Shown piece after piece: positions 16,317 through 24,846 of a stretch of DNA of 64,000 nt. Position 1 is the first letter of the stretch. The number at the start of each line of letters is the position of its first letter. Under the pieces are notes generated by a model. It was not told where the DNA came from, did no database searches, and worked only from the letters and a program-made list of their open reading frames with translations. The DNA lies in the NCBI RefSeq assembly GCF_009866655.1, contig NZ_CP047420.1, positions 1,736,001 through 1,800,000 of the forward strand, read 5' to 3'. Source of the DNA: Rathayibacter sp. VKM Ac-2804. Lineage in GTDB: Bacteria; Actinomycetota; Actinomycetes; Actinomycetales; Microbacteriaceae. Made by a program: the position numbers and the translations under genes.

Positions 16317-16487
16317 CTACTCGTCCTCGGAGGGCTCGGCGACCTCGCGGCCGTCGGCGCCCGAGGCGTCGCCGGCCACGTGCAGGTCGGTGTCGCCGGG
16401 GATGCTGAAGTCGCTCAGCGGGTCGAGCGGCCCGTCCTCGCGGGTGTCGGAGTCGGGGGTGTCGCTGGTCTCGTCGCGTGCGGTCAT
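16317..16487 (-). CDS. Small very acidic protein downstream of maltokinase
   Basis: A 56-codon reading frame starting MTARDETSDTPDSDTRED and ending EPSEDE. About a third of the residues are Asp or Glu and there is almost no hydrophobic core, so it is predicted to be disordered. It begins 10 nt after the maltokinase stop codon, same strand, and uses the high-GC third positions typical of real genes here (for example GAC, GAG, CTC, GCC). It is probably a second cistron of the maltokinase transcript. No family recognised; it could be a modulator or simply a short tail gene. The stop codon lies next to the palindromic repeat. Confidence 0.6.
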   Translation of the reverse strand: MTARDETSDTPDSDTREDGPLDPLSDFSIPGDTDLHVAGDASGADGREVAEPSEDE

Positions 16488-16496
16488 ACCTGCACC

Positions 16497-17870
16497 CTAC
16501 GAGCGTCCGACGAGGCGCTGCACCGCGGTCACCGGGATCGACAGCCACTCGGGGCGGTTGCGCGCCTCGTAGATGGCCTCGTAGATCGCCTTGTCGAGCT
16601 CGAAGGCGTCCAGGACGGCGCGGTGCGCGGTGACCGCGTCGCCCGCCTCCTCGGTGTAGCCCTCGAGGAAGGCGCGGCGGCTCGCCAGCGCCCACGCGGC
16701 CCGGGAGCTGCCCGGAGACGCCTGCTCGTGCGCTCCGGCCGCGTAGTCGAAGGAGCGGAGCATCCCCGCCACGTCGCGCAGCGCGATGTCCGGCAGCAGG
16801 CGCTCGTGCATCGGCCGCAGCGGCTCGCCCTCGAAGTCGAGGAGCACCCAGCCGCGGCCGGGCACGGACAGCACCTGGCCGAGGTGGTAGTCGCCGTGGA
16901 TCCGCTGCAGCCGCGGCCACGGGGCCTGCTCGGCCGCCTGGAAGACCGCGTCGATCGCGTCGGCGTCCTCGGCGATGACGGGCACCTCGGAGGAGGCGAT
17001 CCGCAGCCGGCGCCGCATGGTCGCGATCATCCTCTGCACGACCTCGGGGGTCGCGTCCTCCGTCGGCATCACCTCGGCGAGGGTGGAGTGCACCTGCGCG
17101 GTCGCCAGGCCCAGTGCGCGGGCCGGACCGGTGAAGTCGCTGTCGCCGGCGACGGCCTCGAGTGCCACGCGCCAGGCGTCCTCGACGCCCGGCAGGAACT
17201 CCTGTGCGAAGGCGAGGTGGCCGAAGGCGCGCCCCGACGGCTCGCCGCGGTCGTCCCACTCGCCGGTGACGTTGCCGATCACGGGCGGCACGAGGGTGCT
17301 GCCCGCCGCGTTCAGTGCCGACTGCACGGTGACGTCCGGGTTCTCGCCGTGGTGCAGCGCGCGGAAGACCTTGACGATCACGGGGGTGCCGGCCGAGCCG
17401 TCCTCCGCGGTGGTCTGCACGATGATCGAGGTGTTCGACTGCTCGCCGCTGAGGATCCGCGACGAGGCGAACGCGCCGATGACGGCGCCGGGCTGGCGGT
17501 GGCCCTCGGCGCGCGCGCCGCCCAGGGCGCCCTCCGCGTCGGAGGAGCCGCCGTCGGCGATCAGCTCGAAGAGCGCCCGCGCGAAGAGCGGGTCGCGGGG
17601 ACCGTCGTAGACGAAGCGGGAGCCGTCGCTCTCGATCAGCGCGTCCTCGAGGCCCGCGACGGGCGCCGAGCGCACCGTCACCGGCACCTGGTAGAGCACC
17701 GGGCTCGAGCCCGCGCGGTCGATGACGAGGTGCACGACGACATCGCCGTCACCGCGCTCCAGGCGCCACTCGCCCCGGATCTCCAGCTCGGGGCGGCGCC
17801 CCTTGCTCGCGTACCACCGCTGATCGGCGACCCAGGCCGCGGCCCGGTCGATCGACAGTCCTGCGCTCAT
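16497..17870 (-). CDS. mak: Maltokinase
   Basis: A 457-aa kinase of the Mak/Pep2 type, which uses ATP to make maltose 1-phosphate from maltose for the trehalose-to-glycogen (GlgE) route. The N-terminal cap domain begins with WVADQRWYASKG (13-24), typical of the family. The kinase core has GEQSNTS (142-148), the ATP-binding KVFR (167-170), the catalytic loop HGDYHLGQ (325-332) and the metal-binding LDFEGEP (344-350). Length is normal. The start follows GGGGAAGTGCAGAG. Unusually, treS and glgE are not adjacent, so any pathway partners lie elsewhere. A 56-aa acidic gene follows on the same strand. Confidence 0.9.
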   Translation of the reverse strand: MSAGLSIDRAAAWVADQRWYASKGRRPELEIRGEWRLERGDGDVVVHLVIDRAGSSPVLYQVPVTVRSAPVAGLEDALIESDGSRFVYDGPRDPLFARALFELIADGGSSDAEGALGGARAEGHRQPGAVIGAFASSRILSGEQSNTSIIVQTTAEDGSAGTPVIVKVFRALHHGENPDVTVQSALNAAGSTLVPPVIGNVTGEWDDRGEPSGRAFGHLAFAQEFLPGVEDAWRVALEAVAGDSDFTGPARALGLATAQVHSTLAEVMPTEDATPEVVQRMIATMRRRLRIASSEVPVIAEDADAIDAVFQAAEQAPWPRLQRIHGDYHLGQVLSVPGRGWVLLDFEGEPLRPMHERLLPDIALRDVAGMLRSFDYAAGAHEQASPGSSRAAWALASRRAFLEGYTEEAGDAVTAHRAVLDAFELDKAIYEAIYEARNRPEWLSIPVTAVQRLVGRS

Positions 17871-17967
17871 CTCTGCACTTCCCCTCGGTCGGCACCCCGA
17901 ACCTTACGCGGCGCGATCGACGCCCCGGTGGGGCTTGCGGCGCGCCCGCCCGATCCGGAGCGGGCGC

Positions 17968-20118
17968 TCACTCGCCGCGCGTCTGCTCCGTGTCCACCGC
18001 CAGCCCCAGCACGTCGAGGATCCAGGCGTACTCGAACGCCACCTCGCGCCAGCGCTCGTAGCGCCCGCTGACGCCGCCGTGCCCGGCCGTCATCTCGATC
18101 TTGAGCAGCGCCGGCGCCCCGACCTCGCGCAGCCGCGCCACCCACTTCGCGGGCTCGACGTAGAGCACGCGGGTGTCGTTGAGGCTGGTCGTCGCGAGGA
18201 TCCGCGGGTACCGGACGTCCTCGCGGACGTTCTCGTAGGGCGAGTACGACTTCATGTAGGCGTAGACCTCGGGGTCGTGCAGCGGGTCGCCCCACTCGTC
18301 CCACTCGATCACGGTGAGCGGCAGCGACGGGTCGAGGATCGAGGTCAGCGCGTCGACGAACGGCACCTGCGCCAGGATCCCGGCGAAGGCCTCCGGCGCC
18401 AGGTTCGCGACCGCGCCCATCAGCAGGCCGCCGGCCGAGCCGCCCTGCGCGACGAGGCGCTCCGGCGTGGTGAAGCCCGCCTCGACGAGGTGGCGGGCGG
18501 AGTCGACGAAGTCGGTGAAGGTGGTGCGCTTGGCGAGGGTCTTGCCCTCCTCGTACCAGGAGCGGCCCATCTCGCCGCCCCCGCGCACGTGCGCGATGGC
18601 GAAGACGACCCCGCGGTCGAGCAGCGAGAGCCGTGCGATCGAGAAGCCGGGGTCGATGCTCGCCTCGTACGAGCCGTAGCCGTAGAGCAGCAGCGGCGCG
18701 GGCGCCTCGTCGGGTGCCGCCGCGTCGCGTCGCCAGACCAGCGACAGCGGGATGCGCGTGCCGTCCTGGGCGGTCGCCCACTCGCGGCGCTGCTCGTAGC
18801 GCTCGGGGTCGTAGTCGCCGAGGACCGGCTGCTGCTTGAGCACCGTCCGCTCACCGGTCGCGACGTCGAGGGTGAGCACCGTGGAGGGGGTGACGAACGA
18901 GGTGTAGGCGAGGCGCAGCGCGGGCTGCTCCCACTCCGGGTTGCCGGCGAGCCCCGCGTCGTAGAGCGGCTCGTCGAAGGCGATCTCCTCCAGGCGCGCA
19001 TCGCCGTCGCCGTCGATCAGGAGGCCGAGGCGGGTCGCCCCCGCCTCGCGGTAGGAGACGACGACGTGCTTCGCGAAGGCGTCGACGCCCTCGATCCGGC
19101 GGCCGGGGGTGTGCGGGACGAGCACGCGGCGCTCGGCCGCCCGCTCCTCGGGGCTGAGCGAGAGGTCGGCCGGCTCCTCGACGATCTCGAAGTCGAGGGC
19201 GCCGTCGTTGTGCACGATCAGCAGGCGGTCGCGGCCGTCGACGACGGCGTGGTCGACCTCGTACTCGACGCCCTCGCGGCGCGGCCAGACCGAGCGGAAC
19301 TCGCCGGTCGGCTCCTCCGCGTCGAGCAGCAGGCACTCGCTGGTGATCTTGCTGCCGATCTCGATCACGAGGAAGCGGCGGCTGCGGGTGAGCCCGACGC
19401 CGATCCAGTAGCGCTCGTCCGGCTCGGAGAAGACGACCTCGTCGGCCGCGGAGTCGGTGCCGACGGTGTGCCGCCAGATCGTGTCCGGCCGCCAGGACTC
19501 GTCGACCGTGGGGTAGAAGACGAAGCGGGCGTCGGCGCCGAAGGTGGCGCCGCCGCCGGTGCCCTCGACGACGTCGGGCAGGTCCTCGCCCGTGCTCAGG
19601 TCGCGGATGCGCAGGGTGTAGCGCTCGTCGCCCTCGACGTCGGTGCCGAAGAGCAGGAAGCGCCCGTCGCTGGACACGTCGAAGCTGCCGAGCGAGAAGA
19701 AGTCGTGCCCCTCGGCCTCGACGTTGCCGTCGAGGACGACCTGCTCGCCCTCGAGCGGCCCGCCCTCGGCGATGGAGGGCGGGGTCCAGTCGTCCGGACC
19801 CGCGATCGGCGCGCGGCAGTGCACGCCGTACTGGCGGCCCTCGTAGGAGCGGGAGAAGTACCACCAGGCGCCCTCGCGGACGGGCACCGACAGGTCGGTC
19901 TCCTTCGTCCGCGAGCGGATCTCCTCGAAGAGGCGCTCGCGGAGCGGGGCGAGGGGAGCGAGGAGGGCGTCGGTGTAGGCGTTCTCGGCGTCGAGGTGCG
20001 CGATCACCTCGGGCTCCTCCTTCTGCCGCAGCCACTCGTACTGATCGACCACGAGATCGCCGTGGTGACGGCGTTCGAGCGGGACACGGCGGGCGACGGG
20101 AGGGACGGGCGCGGTCAT
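17968..20118 (-). CDS. ptrB: Oligopeptidase B (S9A prolyl-oligopeptidase family)
   Basis: A 716-aa cytoplasmic serine peptidase that cuts short peptides after Arg or Lys. The N-terminal ~410 residues match the beta-propeller lid (DPYEWLR-like start DQYEWLR, several WxxD-like blades). The C-terminal alpha/beta-hydrolase domain has the nucleophile elbow GGSAGG at about 560-565, HVRGGGEMGRSWYEEGK before it, and the catalytic His in AGHGG near 679. Length fits PtrB. A TAGGCT box 6 nt upstream of the ATG indicates a leaderless transcript. Monocistronic; divergent from the CYTH-CHAD gene. Confidence 0.93.
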   Translation of the reverse strand: MTAPVPPVARRVPLERRHHGDLVVDQYEWLRQKEEPEVIAHLDAENAYTDALLAPLAPLRERLFEEIRSRTKETDLSVPVREGAWWYFSRSYEGRQYGVHCRAPIAGPDDWTPPSIAEGGPLEGEQVVLDGNVEAEGHDFFSLGSFDVSSDGRFLLFGTDVEGDERYTLRIRDLSTGEDLPDVVEGTGGGATFGADARFVFYPTVDESWRPDTIWRHTVGTDSAADEVVFSEPDERYWIGVGLTRSRRFLVIEIGSKITSECLLLDAEEPTGEFRSVWPRREGVEYEVDHAVVDGRDRLLIVHNDGALDFEIVEEPADLSLSPEERAAERRVLVPHTPGRRIEGVDAFAKHVVVSYREAGATRLGLLIDGDGDARLEEIAFDEPLYDAGLAGNPEWEQPALRLAYTSFVTPSTVLTLDVATGERTVLKQQPVLGDYDPERYEQRREWATAQDGTRIPLSLVWRRDAAAPDEAPAPLLLYGYGSYEASIDPGFSIARLSLLDRGVVFAIAHVRGGGEMGRSWYEEGKTLAKRTTFTDFVDSARHLVEAGFTTPERLVAQGGSAGGLLMGAVANLAPEAFAGILAQVPFVDALTSILDPSLPLTVIEWDEWGDPLHDPEVYAYMKSYSPYENVREDVRYPRILATTSLNDTRVLYVEPAKWVARLREVGAPALLKIEMTAGHGGVSGRYERWREVAFEYAWILDVLGLAVDTEQTRGE

Positions 20119-20124
20119 CCGCCC

Positions 20125-20130
20125 AGCCTA
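20125..20130 (-). promoter_or_regulatory. -10 box of ptrB (leaderless)
   Basis: TAGGCT on the minus strand, 6 nt before the ATG at 20118; no ribosome site lies in between. Confidence 0.55.
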
Positions 20131-20195
20131 GGCCGACCGCGCGCCCCGCCGAGGGAGTGCCCCCGCGAGCGCCGCCCGCGTGCGCACAATGGAGC

Positions 20196-21719
20196 ATGGC
20201 TGAGCGTGCGGACAGGACGAAGGCGGGCGCGCAGCGCCGAGTGCAGACCGAGGTGGAGCGCAAGTACGACGTCGGCGCCGACACCGCCCTGCCGGATCTG
20301 ATCGGCGCGGGAGCCGTCGCCTCCGCGCGCGCCGAGGAGCCCGTCCGCCTCTGGGCCCAGTACTTCGACACCGCCGACCGGGCGCTGTCCCGCGGCCGGA
20401 TCACGCTCCGCCGCCGCGAGGGCGGCGAGGACGAGGGCTGGCACGTCAAGCTGCCCGGCTCCTCGGGCCGCACCGAGATCCATGCGCCGCTCACCGCCTC
20501 GCGCACCGTGCCTGCCGAGGTCCGGGAGCCCGTGCTCGGCCACGTCGGCCGCTCGCGGCTCGAGCCGCTCGCCACCCTCGAGACCGTCCGAGCGATCACC
20601 CGCGTCGCGGACTCCGCCGGCCGTCGCCTCGCCGAGATCGCCGACGACCTCGTCATCGCGCACGACCAGCGCTCGGGCGTCGAGCGGCGCTGGCGGGAGT
20701 GGGAGGTCGAGCTCGTCGACGTCCACGGCCCCGAGGGCGAGGCGGTGCTCGACGCGATCGAGGAGCGGCTGCTGGCCGCGGGCGCCCGCCCCGCCGAGAG
20801 CGCGTCGAAGCTCGCCCGGGCCACCGGCGGTCCGATCGAGGACGGGCACTCCGCAGCCGAGGACGGCGGGGAGGCGGCGCTCGCCGCGATCCGCGAGCTC
20901 CTGGCCGGCCTGCGCGCCGTCGATCCGCGGGTGCGGCTGGAGGCCGACGACGCGCTGCACCGGATGCGCCTGCACACCCGCCGCCTCCGCAGCGTCCTGG
21001 CCGCCTCCCGGTCCGTGCTCGACCGCGAGGCCCTCGACCCGCTGCGCGACGAGCTGCGCTGGCTCGGCGGCGTGCTCGGCGCCGCCCGCGACGAGGAGGT
21101 GCTCGCCGCCCGGCTCCGCACCGCCGTCCAGGAGGCGGGGGAGGGACTGCCCGCGAAGGCCGTCGCCGGGACCACCCTCTTCGACGCGATCGAGCGCCGG
21201 CAGGCCGTGGCGCTGCAGCGGGTCGCGAAGACTCTGCGCGGCGCCCGCTACCTCGCCCTGCTCGACTCCCTCGACGCCCTGCTGGCGGATCCGCCGCGGA
21301 CGGCGAAGGCCGCCGCGAGCGCGAAGAAGCTCGTCCGCCGCTCCCTCGCGAAGGAGCTCTCGCGGGTCGACGAGGCGCGGAGCGGCGAGGACGATCTCGA
21401 GGCCCGCCACGAGGTGCGCAAGGCCGCCAAGCGCCTGCGCTACGTCGTCGAGGCGTGGAGCGCCGTGGTCCCGGCCGCGGTCGGCTCGAAGCGGCGCAGG
21501 CTCGCGAAGGCGGCGGAGGCCGTCGCCGACGCGCTGGGAGAGGAGCGCGACGCCCTCGCCGCCCGCGACGTGCTCCGCGGCCACGCGCTCGTGGCGGCCC
21601 GCCGCGGCGAGCCGGCGTTCGCCCTCGGCGCCGCCTCCGCCCGCGAGGAGACGCGCGCTCGGGAGGCCGCGAAGGCCGGGGACGCGGCTCTGGAGCGGCT
21701 GCACTCCCTGTCAAGCTGA
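20196..21719 (+). CDS. CYTH and CHAD domain-containing protein
   Basis: A 507-aa two-domain protein. Residues ~14-210 are a CYTH triphosphate-tunnel domain starting with the ExExK motif TEVERK (18-23), followed by LRRREGG, WHVKLPG and other Lys/Arg/Glu strands that line the tunnel and bind triphosphates or inorganic polyphosphate. Residues ~225-507 are a CHAD helical domain rich in conserved His/Arg (RMRLHTRRLRSVL, HEVRKAAKRLRY), which is known to bind polyphosphate. The fusion suggests a polyphosphate-related role, perhaps at polyphosphate granules. The ATG at 20196 is favoured because the upstream frame is not family-like. No operon partner. Confidence 0.9.
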   Translation: MAERADRTKAGAQRRVQTEVERKYDVGADTALPDLIGAGAVASARAEEPVRLWAQYFDTADRALSRGRITLRRREGGEDEGWHVKLPGSSGRTEIHAPLTASRTVPAEVREPVLGHVGRSRLEPLATLETVRAITRVADSAGRRLAEIADDLVIAHDQRSGVERRWREWEVELVDVHGPEGEAVLDAIEERLLAAGARPAESASKLARATGGPIEDGHSAAEDGGEAALAAIRELLAGLRAVDPRVRLEADDALHRMRLHTRRLRSVLAASRSVLDREALDPLRDELRWLGGVLGAARDEEVLAARLRTAVQEAGEGLPAKAVAGTTLFDAIERRQAVALQRVAKTLRGARYLALLDSLDALLADPPRTAKAAASAKKLVRRSLAKELSRVDEARSGEDDLEARHEVRKAAKRLRYVVEAWSAVVPAAVGSKRRRLAKAAEAVADALGEERDALAARDVLRGHALVAARRGEPAFALGAASAREETRAREAAKAGDAALERLHSLSS

Positions 21720-21751
21720 GCAGGACGGTCATCCGCACGAAACAGGCGGCG

Positions 21752-21757
21752 GATAAT
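21752..21757 (+). promoter_or_regulatory. -10 box of the Stealth gene (leaderless)
   Basis: GATAAT 7 nt before the ATG at 21765; no Shine-Dalgarno in the short gap. Confidence 0.55.
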
Positions 21758-21764
21758 GTGAATC

Positions 21765-23309
21765 ATGCCTTCTGTCCGTCCTCTGCCGTCTGCCCTCCTG
21801 CGTCCGCGCCATTTCGACCGTGACGACGTCGTCGTCCATGCCGGACTGTTCTCGCTGGTCAACTCGAGTACGACCCCGCAGGCGGCCTGGACCGAGGACC
21901 TGATCGCCCTCGGCGAGGTGCTCGACGAGGCCGAGTTCCCCTACCGCCTCATCCGGGGCACGAAGGGCGCTCCCTTCCTCGCGATCGACCGCTCGCTCGG
22001 CGCCGAGCTGGCGACGCTCCTGGCCCGCGCCTTCGCCACCGAGCCCTTCTACGTGAAGACGCTCGACAAGCGCGGCACCCCGCCCCTGCTCCTGGCCGAG
22101 GGCGCGATCGCCCCGTATCCGCGCGCCGCCGTCTTCTCGCTCTTCCGCCCCCGCGTCTCCTCGAGCGGCTCGCTCCGCTACGGCGCCCGCAGCGGTGTCC
22201 GCCTGGAGTTCTGGAAGGTCGGCGAGGAGGAGATCACCACTCCCGCCGAGAACGCGCTGATGCGCAGCAGCCTCCCCGTCGCCGAGGCGATCGACGCGCA
22301 CGTCGAGGCCTACGGCCGCACCTGGCCGACCTTCGAGGGCATGTTCGAGCCGCTGGTCAGCGACATCCGCTTCGACGTGGACATCGTCTTCTCCTGGGTC
22401 GACGGGACGGACCTGGAGTTCCAGCGCGCCCGCGCCGCCCGGATGGCCAGCTACGTCGTGGGCGAGGGCGACGACGCCCCCGCGCGCTTCCGCCAGATCG
22501 ACGAGCTGAAGTACGCGCTGCGCAGCGTCTACATGTACGCGCCGTGGGTCCGGCACATCTACATCGTCACCGACTCGCCGCGCCCGCGCTGGCTCGACGA
22601 GCACCCCGACGTCACCCTGGTCCGCAGCGAGGACCACTTCCGCGACCTCTCGGTGCTGCCCACGCACAACTCGCACGCGGTCGAGAGCCAGCTGCACCGC
22701 ATCCCCGGCCTGGCCGAGCACTTCCTCTACTCGAACGACGACATGTTCTTCGGCCGCCCCGTCGACCCGTCGATCTTCTTCTCGCCCGGCGGCATCACCA
22801 AGTTCATCGAGGCGACCACCCGCATCGGGATGGGCGACTCCAACGCCTCCCGCAGCGGGTTCGAGAACGCGGCGCGTGTCAACCGCCGGCTGCTCCGCGA
22901 GCGCTTCGGCGCGATGACGACCCGCCACCTCGAGCACGCCGCCACGCCGCTCCGCAAGAGCGTGATGGCCGAGCTCGAGTCCGAGTTCGAGCCGGAGTTC
23001 ACCGCGACGGCCGCGAGCCGCTTCCGCTCGGCGAGCGACGTCTCCGTCACCAACTCGCTCTACCACTACTACGCGCTGATGACCGGCCGCGCGGTGGTGC
23101 AGGAGAACGCCTCCGTGAAGTACGTCGACACGACGATGCACCAGGGCCTGAAGGACATGAAGAAGCTGCTGAAGAACCGCGCCGTCGACTTCTTCTGCCT
23201 GAACGACGGCAGCTTCCCCGAGATCTCCGCCGAGGTGCGCACCCGCGCGGTGATCGACTTCCTCGAGGAGTACTACCCGATCCCGGCGCCGTGGGAGACG
23301 GTCGACTGA
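21765..23309 (+). CDS. Stealth-family capsular polysaccharide phosphotransferase
   Basis: A 514-aa Stealth protein, a family of hexose-1-phosphate transferases that build phosphodiester-linked surface glycans. The conserved regions appear in order: CR1 DIVFSWVDG (about 206-214), CR2 DELKYALRSVYMYAPW with IYIVTD, CR3 around HFLYSNDDMFFG and CR4 near FFCLNDG. An N-terminal domain of about 200 residues precedes CR1, as in the actinobacterial members. No signal peptide, consistent with a cytoplasmic enzyme using nucleotide sugars. No other glycan genes adjoin it, so the polymer cannot be named. The small membrane-protein gene follows after 2 bases and may be co-expressed. Confidence 0.9.
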   Translation: MPSVRPLPSALLRPRHFDRDDVVVHAGLFSLVNSSTTPQAAWTEDLIALGEVLDEAEFPYRLIRGTKGAPFLAIDRSLGAELATLLARAFATEPFYVKTLDKRGTPPLLLAEGAIAPYPRAAVFSLFRPRVSSSGSLRYGARSGVRLEFWKVGEEEITTPAENALMRSSLPVAEAIDAHVEAYGRTWPTFEGMFEPLVSDIRFDVDIVFSWVDGTDLEFQRARAARMASYVVGEGDDAPARFRQIDELKYALRSVYMYAPWVRHIYIVTDSPRPRWLDEHPDVTLVRSEDHFRDLSVLPTHNSHAVESQLHRIPGLAEHFLYSNDDMFFGRPVDPSIFFSPGGITKFIEATTRIGMGDSNASRSGFENAARVNRRLLRERFGAMTTRHLEHAATPLRKSVMAELESEFEPEFTATAASRFRSASDVSVTNSLYHYYALMTGRAVVQENASVKYVDTTMHQGLKDMKKLLKNRAVDFFCLNDGSFPEISAEVRTRAVIDFLEEYYPIPAPWETVD

Positions 23310-23311
23310 TC

Positions 23312-23485
23312 ATGGGCTGGGCGATCGGCGGAGGAGTCCTCGGGCTGCTGCTCGGACTCGCCAGCGCGCTCGTCTTCCCCGGCATCGGGGTCGGCGCGGG
23401 TCTCGGCGTCGGGATCGCCCTCGGCGCGGCCCTCGCCTTCGCCGGTCGTCTGTTCGCCCTCGACCGCAACCGTTCCAAGCGCTGA
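23312..23485 (+). CDS. Small glycine-rich membrane protein
   Basis: A 57-aa protein that begins 2 nt after the Stealth stop codon. It is made of two hydrophobic, glycine-zipper-like segments (GGGVLGLLLGLASALVFPGI, then GLGVGIALGAALAFAGRLFA) and a basic tail DRNRSKR. Two tight helices in a hairpin are likely. The position suggests co-transcription with the Stealth gene and translation by re-initiation. Function unknown; it could be a small membrane anchor or an unrelated tail gene. Codon use is like its neighbours. Confidence 0.6.
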   Translation: MGWAIGGGVLGLLLGLASALVFPGIGVGAGLGVGIALGAALAFAGRLFALDRNRSKR

Positions 23486-23492
23486 CGTCCGC

Positions 23493-23594
23493 TCTGCAGC
23501 ACCTGCCGGTTCTGCAGGCTCCCGTCTGTTCTGCAGGCGATCCGCGGCTCCGGAGACTCGGACGGGATCGTCTCTCGGCGCGGATCGCCTGCAG
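23493..23594. repeat. Three TCTGCAG repeats and a 15-bp perfect inverted repeat
   Basis: TCTGCAG occurs at 23493, 23511 and 23530, spaced 18-19 bp. From 23531, CTGCAGGCGATCCGC is repeated inverted and perfectly at 23580-23594, across a 34-nt loop. It lies between the convergent Stealth operon and phosphodiesterase gene, so it could act as a two-way terminator hairpin or a protein-binding site. There is no U-tract. Confidence 0.55.
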
Positions 23595-23609
23595 ATCGAA
23601 TGCGGGCCG

Positions 23610-24563
23610 CTAGGCGCTGACGCCGACCGGCTCCGCGACGGGCGGGTAGAGCGCCTCGACCTGCTCGAGCGGAGCGGCCGTGGCCGGGGCGATCTCGACG
23701 CCGTGCGAGGCGAGGATCCGCTCGGTCTCGTTCGCCGAGACGTAGGACACCTCGGTCGAGGCGCCGATCGGCACCACCGAGTGCAGCACCGTGCCGTCGT
23801 AGACGTGGATGAGGTTGAAGGCCTGCGCCGAGTTGCGGGCGCGGGTGCCGCCGACGGGCACGTTGAGGTCCTGCGTATAGCAGGTGGCCGACGCGACCGA
23901 GACGGGGATGCCCGCGAACGTCGCCGTCGAGGAGTAGTGCAGGTGACCGGCGATGATGCTGCGGACGTCCGAGCCCTCGAGGACCTCCGCGAGCGCCGGC
24001 TGATCGCGGAGCTCGACGAGCACCGACAGGTCGAGCACGCTCGGCACCGGCGGGTGGTGCAGCGCCAGGATCGTGCCGTGCGGCGCCGGGCTGGAGAGCT
24101 CCTCGGCGAGCCAGTCGAGCTGGGCGTCCGAGATCTCGCCGTAGTGGGCACCGGGGACGGTCGAGTCCAGCGCGATGATGCGCAGTCCGTTCACATCGTG
24201 CACGCGGTCGATCGGCTGCGTGGTCGGCAGCTGGTCGAGCAGGCCGGAGCGGAACGCTCCGCGGTCGTCGTGATTGCCCATCACCCAGATCACCTCCGCA
24301 CCCAGGCGGGCGGCGGCCGGCTCGACGACGGCGCGCAGCTTGGCGTACGCCTGCGGCTCGCCCTTGTCGGCCAGATCGCCGGTGATCACGACCGCCTCCG
24401 GGCGACCGCCCGAGGCCTCCAGCTCGTCGAACAGGCGGCGGAGCTGCGCCTCGCTGTCGACGTCGGAGCCGTACAGCCCGCCGTCTCCGGCGATGAAGTG
24501 GGTGTCGCTGAGGTGAAGGATGAAGTGGTTCGGCCGGGGGTACTCGGCCTGGCGGACAGTCAT
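23610..24563 (-). CDS. Metallophosphoesterase / cyclic-nucleotide phosphodiesterase-like
   Basis: A 317-aa class III phosphodiesterase of the CpdA/Icc type. Metal-binding motifs: HLSDTHF (18-24) with Asp20 and His22, GDLAD (Asp), MGNHDDRG (Asn-His), LALHHPP and GHLHYSS. CpdA enzymes hydrolyse cAMP or other phosphodiesters using two metals; the substrate here is inferred only from fold and motif set. The ATG at 24563 is chosen because the peptide before it is not family-like, although the GAGGA upstream is close to the start. An upstream in-frame ATG at 24629 cannot be excluded. Convergent with the Stealth operon. Confidence 0.85.
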   Translation of the reverse strand: MTVRQAEYPRPNHFILHLSDTHFIAGDGGLYGSDVDSEAQLRRLFDELEASGGRPEAVVITGDLADKGEPQAYAKLRAVVEPAAARLGAEVIWVMGNHDDRGAFRSGLLDQLPTTQPIDRVHDVNGLRIIALDSTVPGAHYGEISDAQLDWLAEELSSPAPHGTILALHHPPVPSVLDLSVLVELRDQPALAEVLEGSDVRSIIAGHLHYSSTATFAGIPVSVASATCYTQDLNVPVGGTRARNSAQAFNLIHVYDGTVLHSVVPIGASTEVSYVSANETERILASHGVEIAPATAAPLEQVEALYPPVAEPVGVSA

Positions 24564-24846
24564 GATCCTCGGGTTCCACGATCGGTGGGGCCGGCTCGAT
24601 CGAGTCGGCGTCGGTACGGGATGTCGCATGGTGCTGTACTGCGGTCCGCGGGCTGGGAACTGCTCCCGCGAGGCTCAGTCCATCATCGCGGGGTGAACGG
24701 ACGGCCAACGAGGACCGGCGCGTCATCGAACGGTTTTCCCAGATTCGGCCCTGCCCGGCGCCTCGGTCCTCAGGAACGGCACACCCTGCGCGCACTCCCC
24801 GCACACCGAGCGCCCACGCCGCGCATCGGCACCGCAGAGGGATGCG

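Noticed and set aside
16141..16320. Insertion sequence remnant at copy A of the palindromic element
   Set aside because: No transposase fragment or target duplication is visible; the element is a hairpin repeat only.
20653..21738. Minus-strand frame opposite the CYTH-CHAD gene
   Set aside because: Arg/Pro/Ser-rich shadow frame; the plus strand has both family motifs and a normal start.
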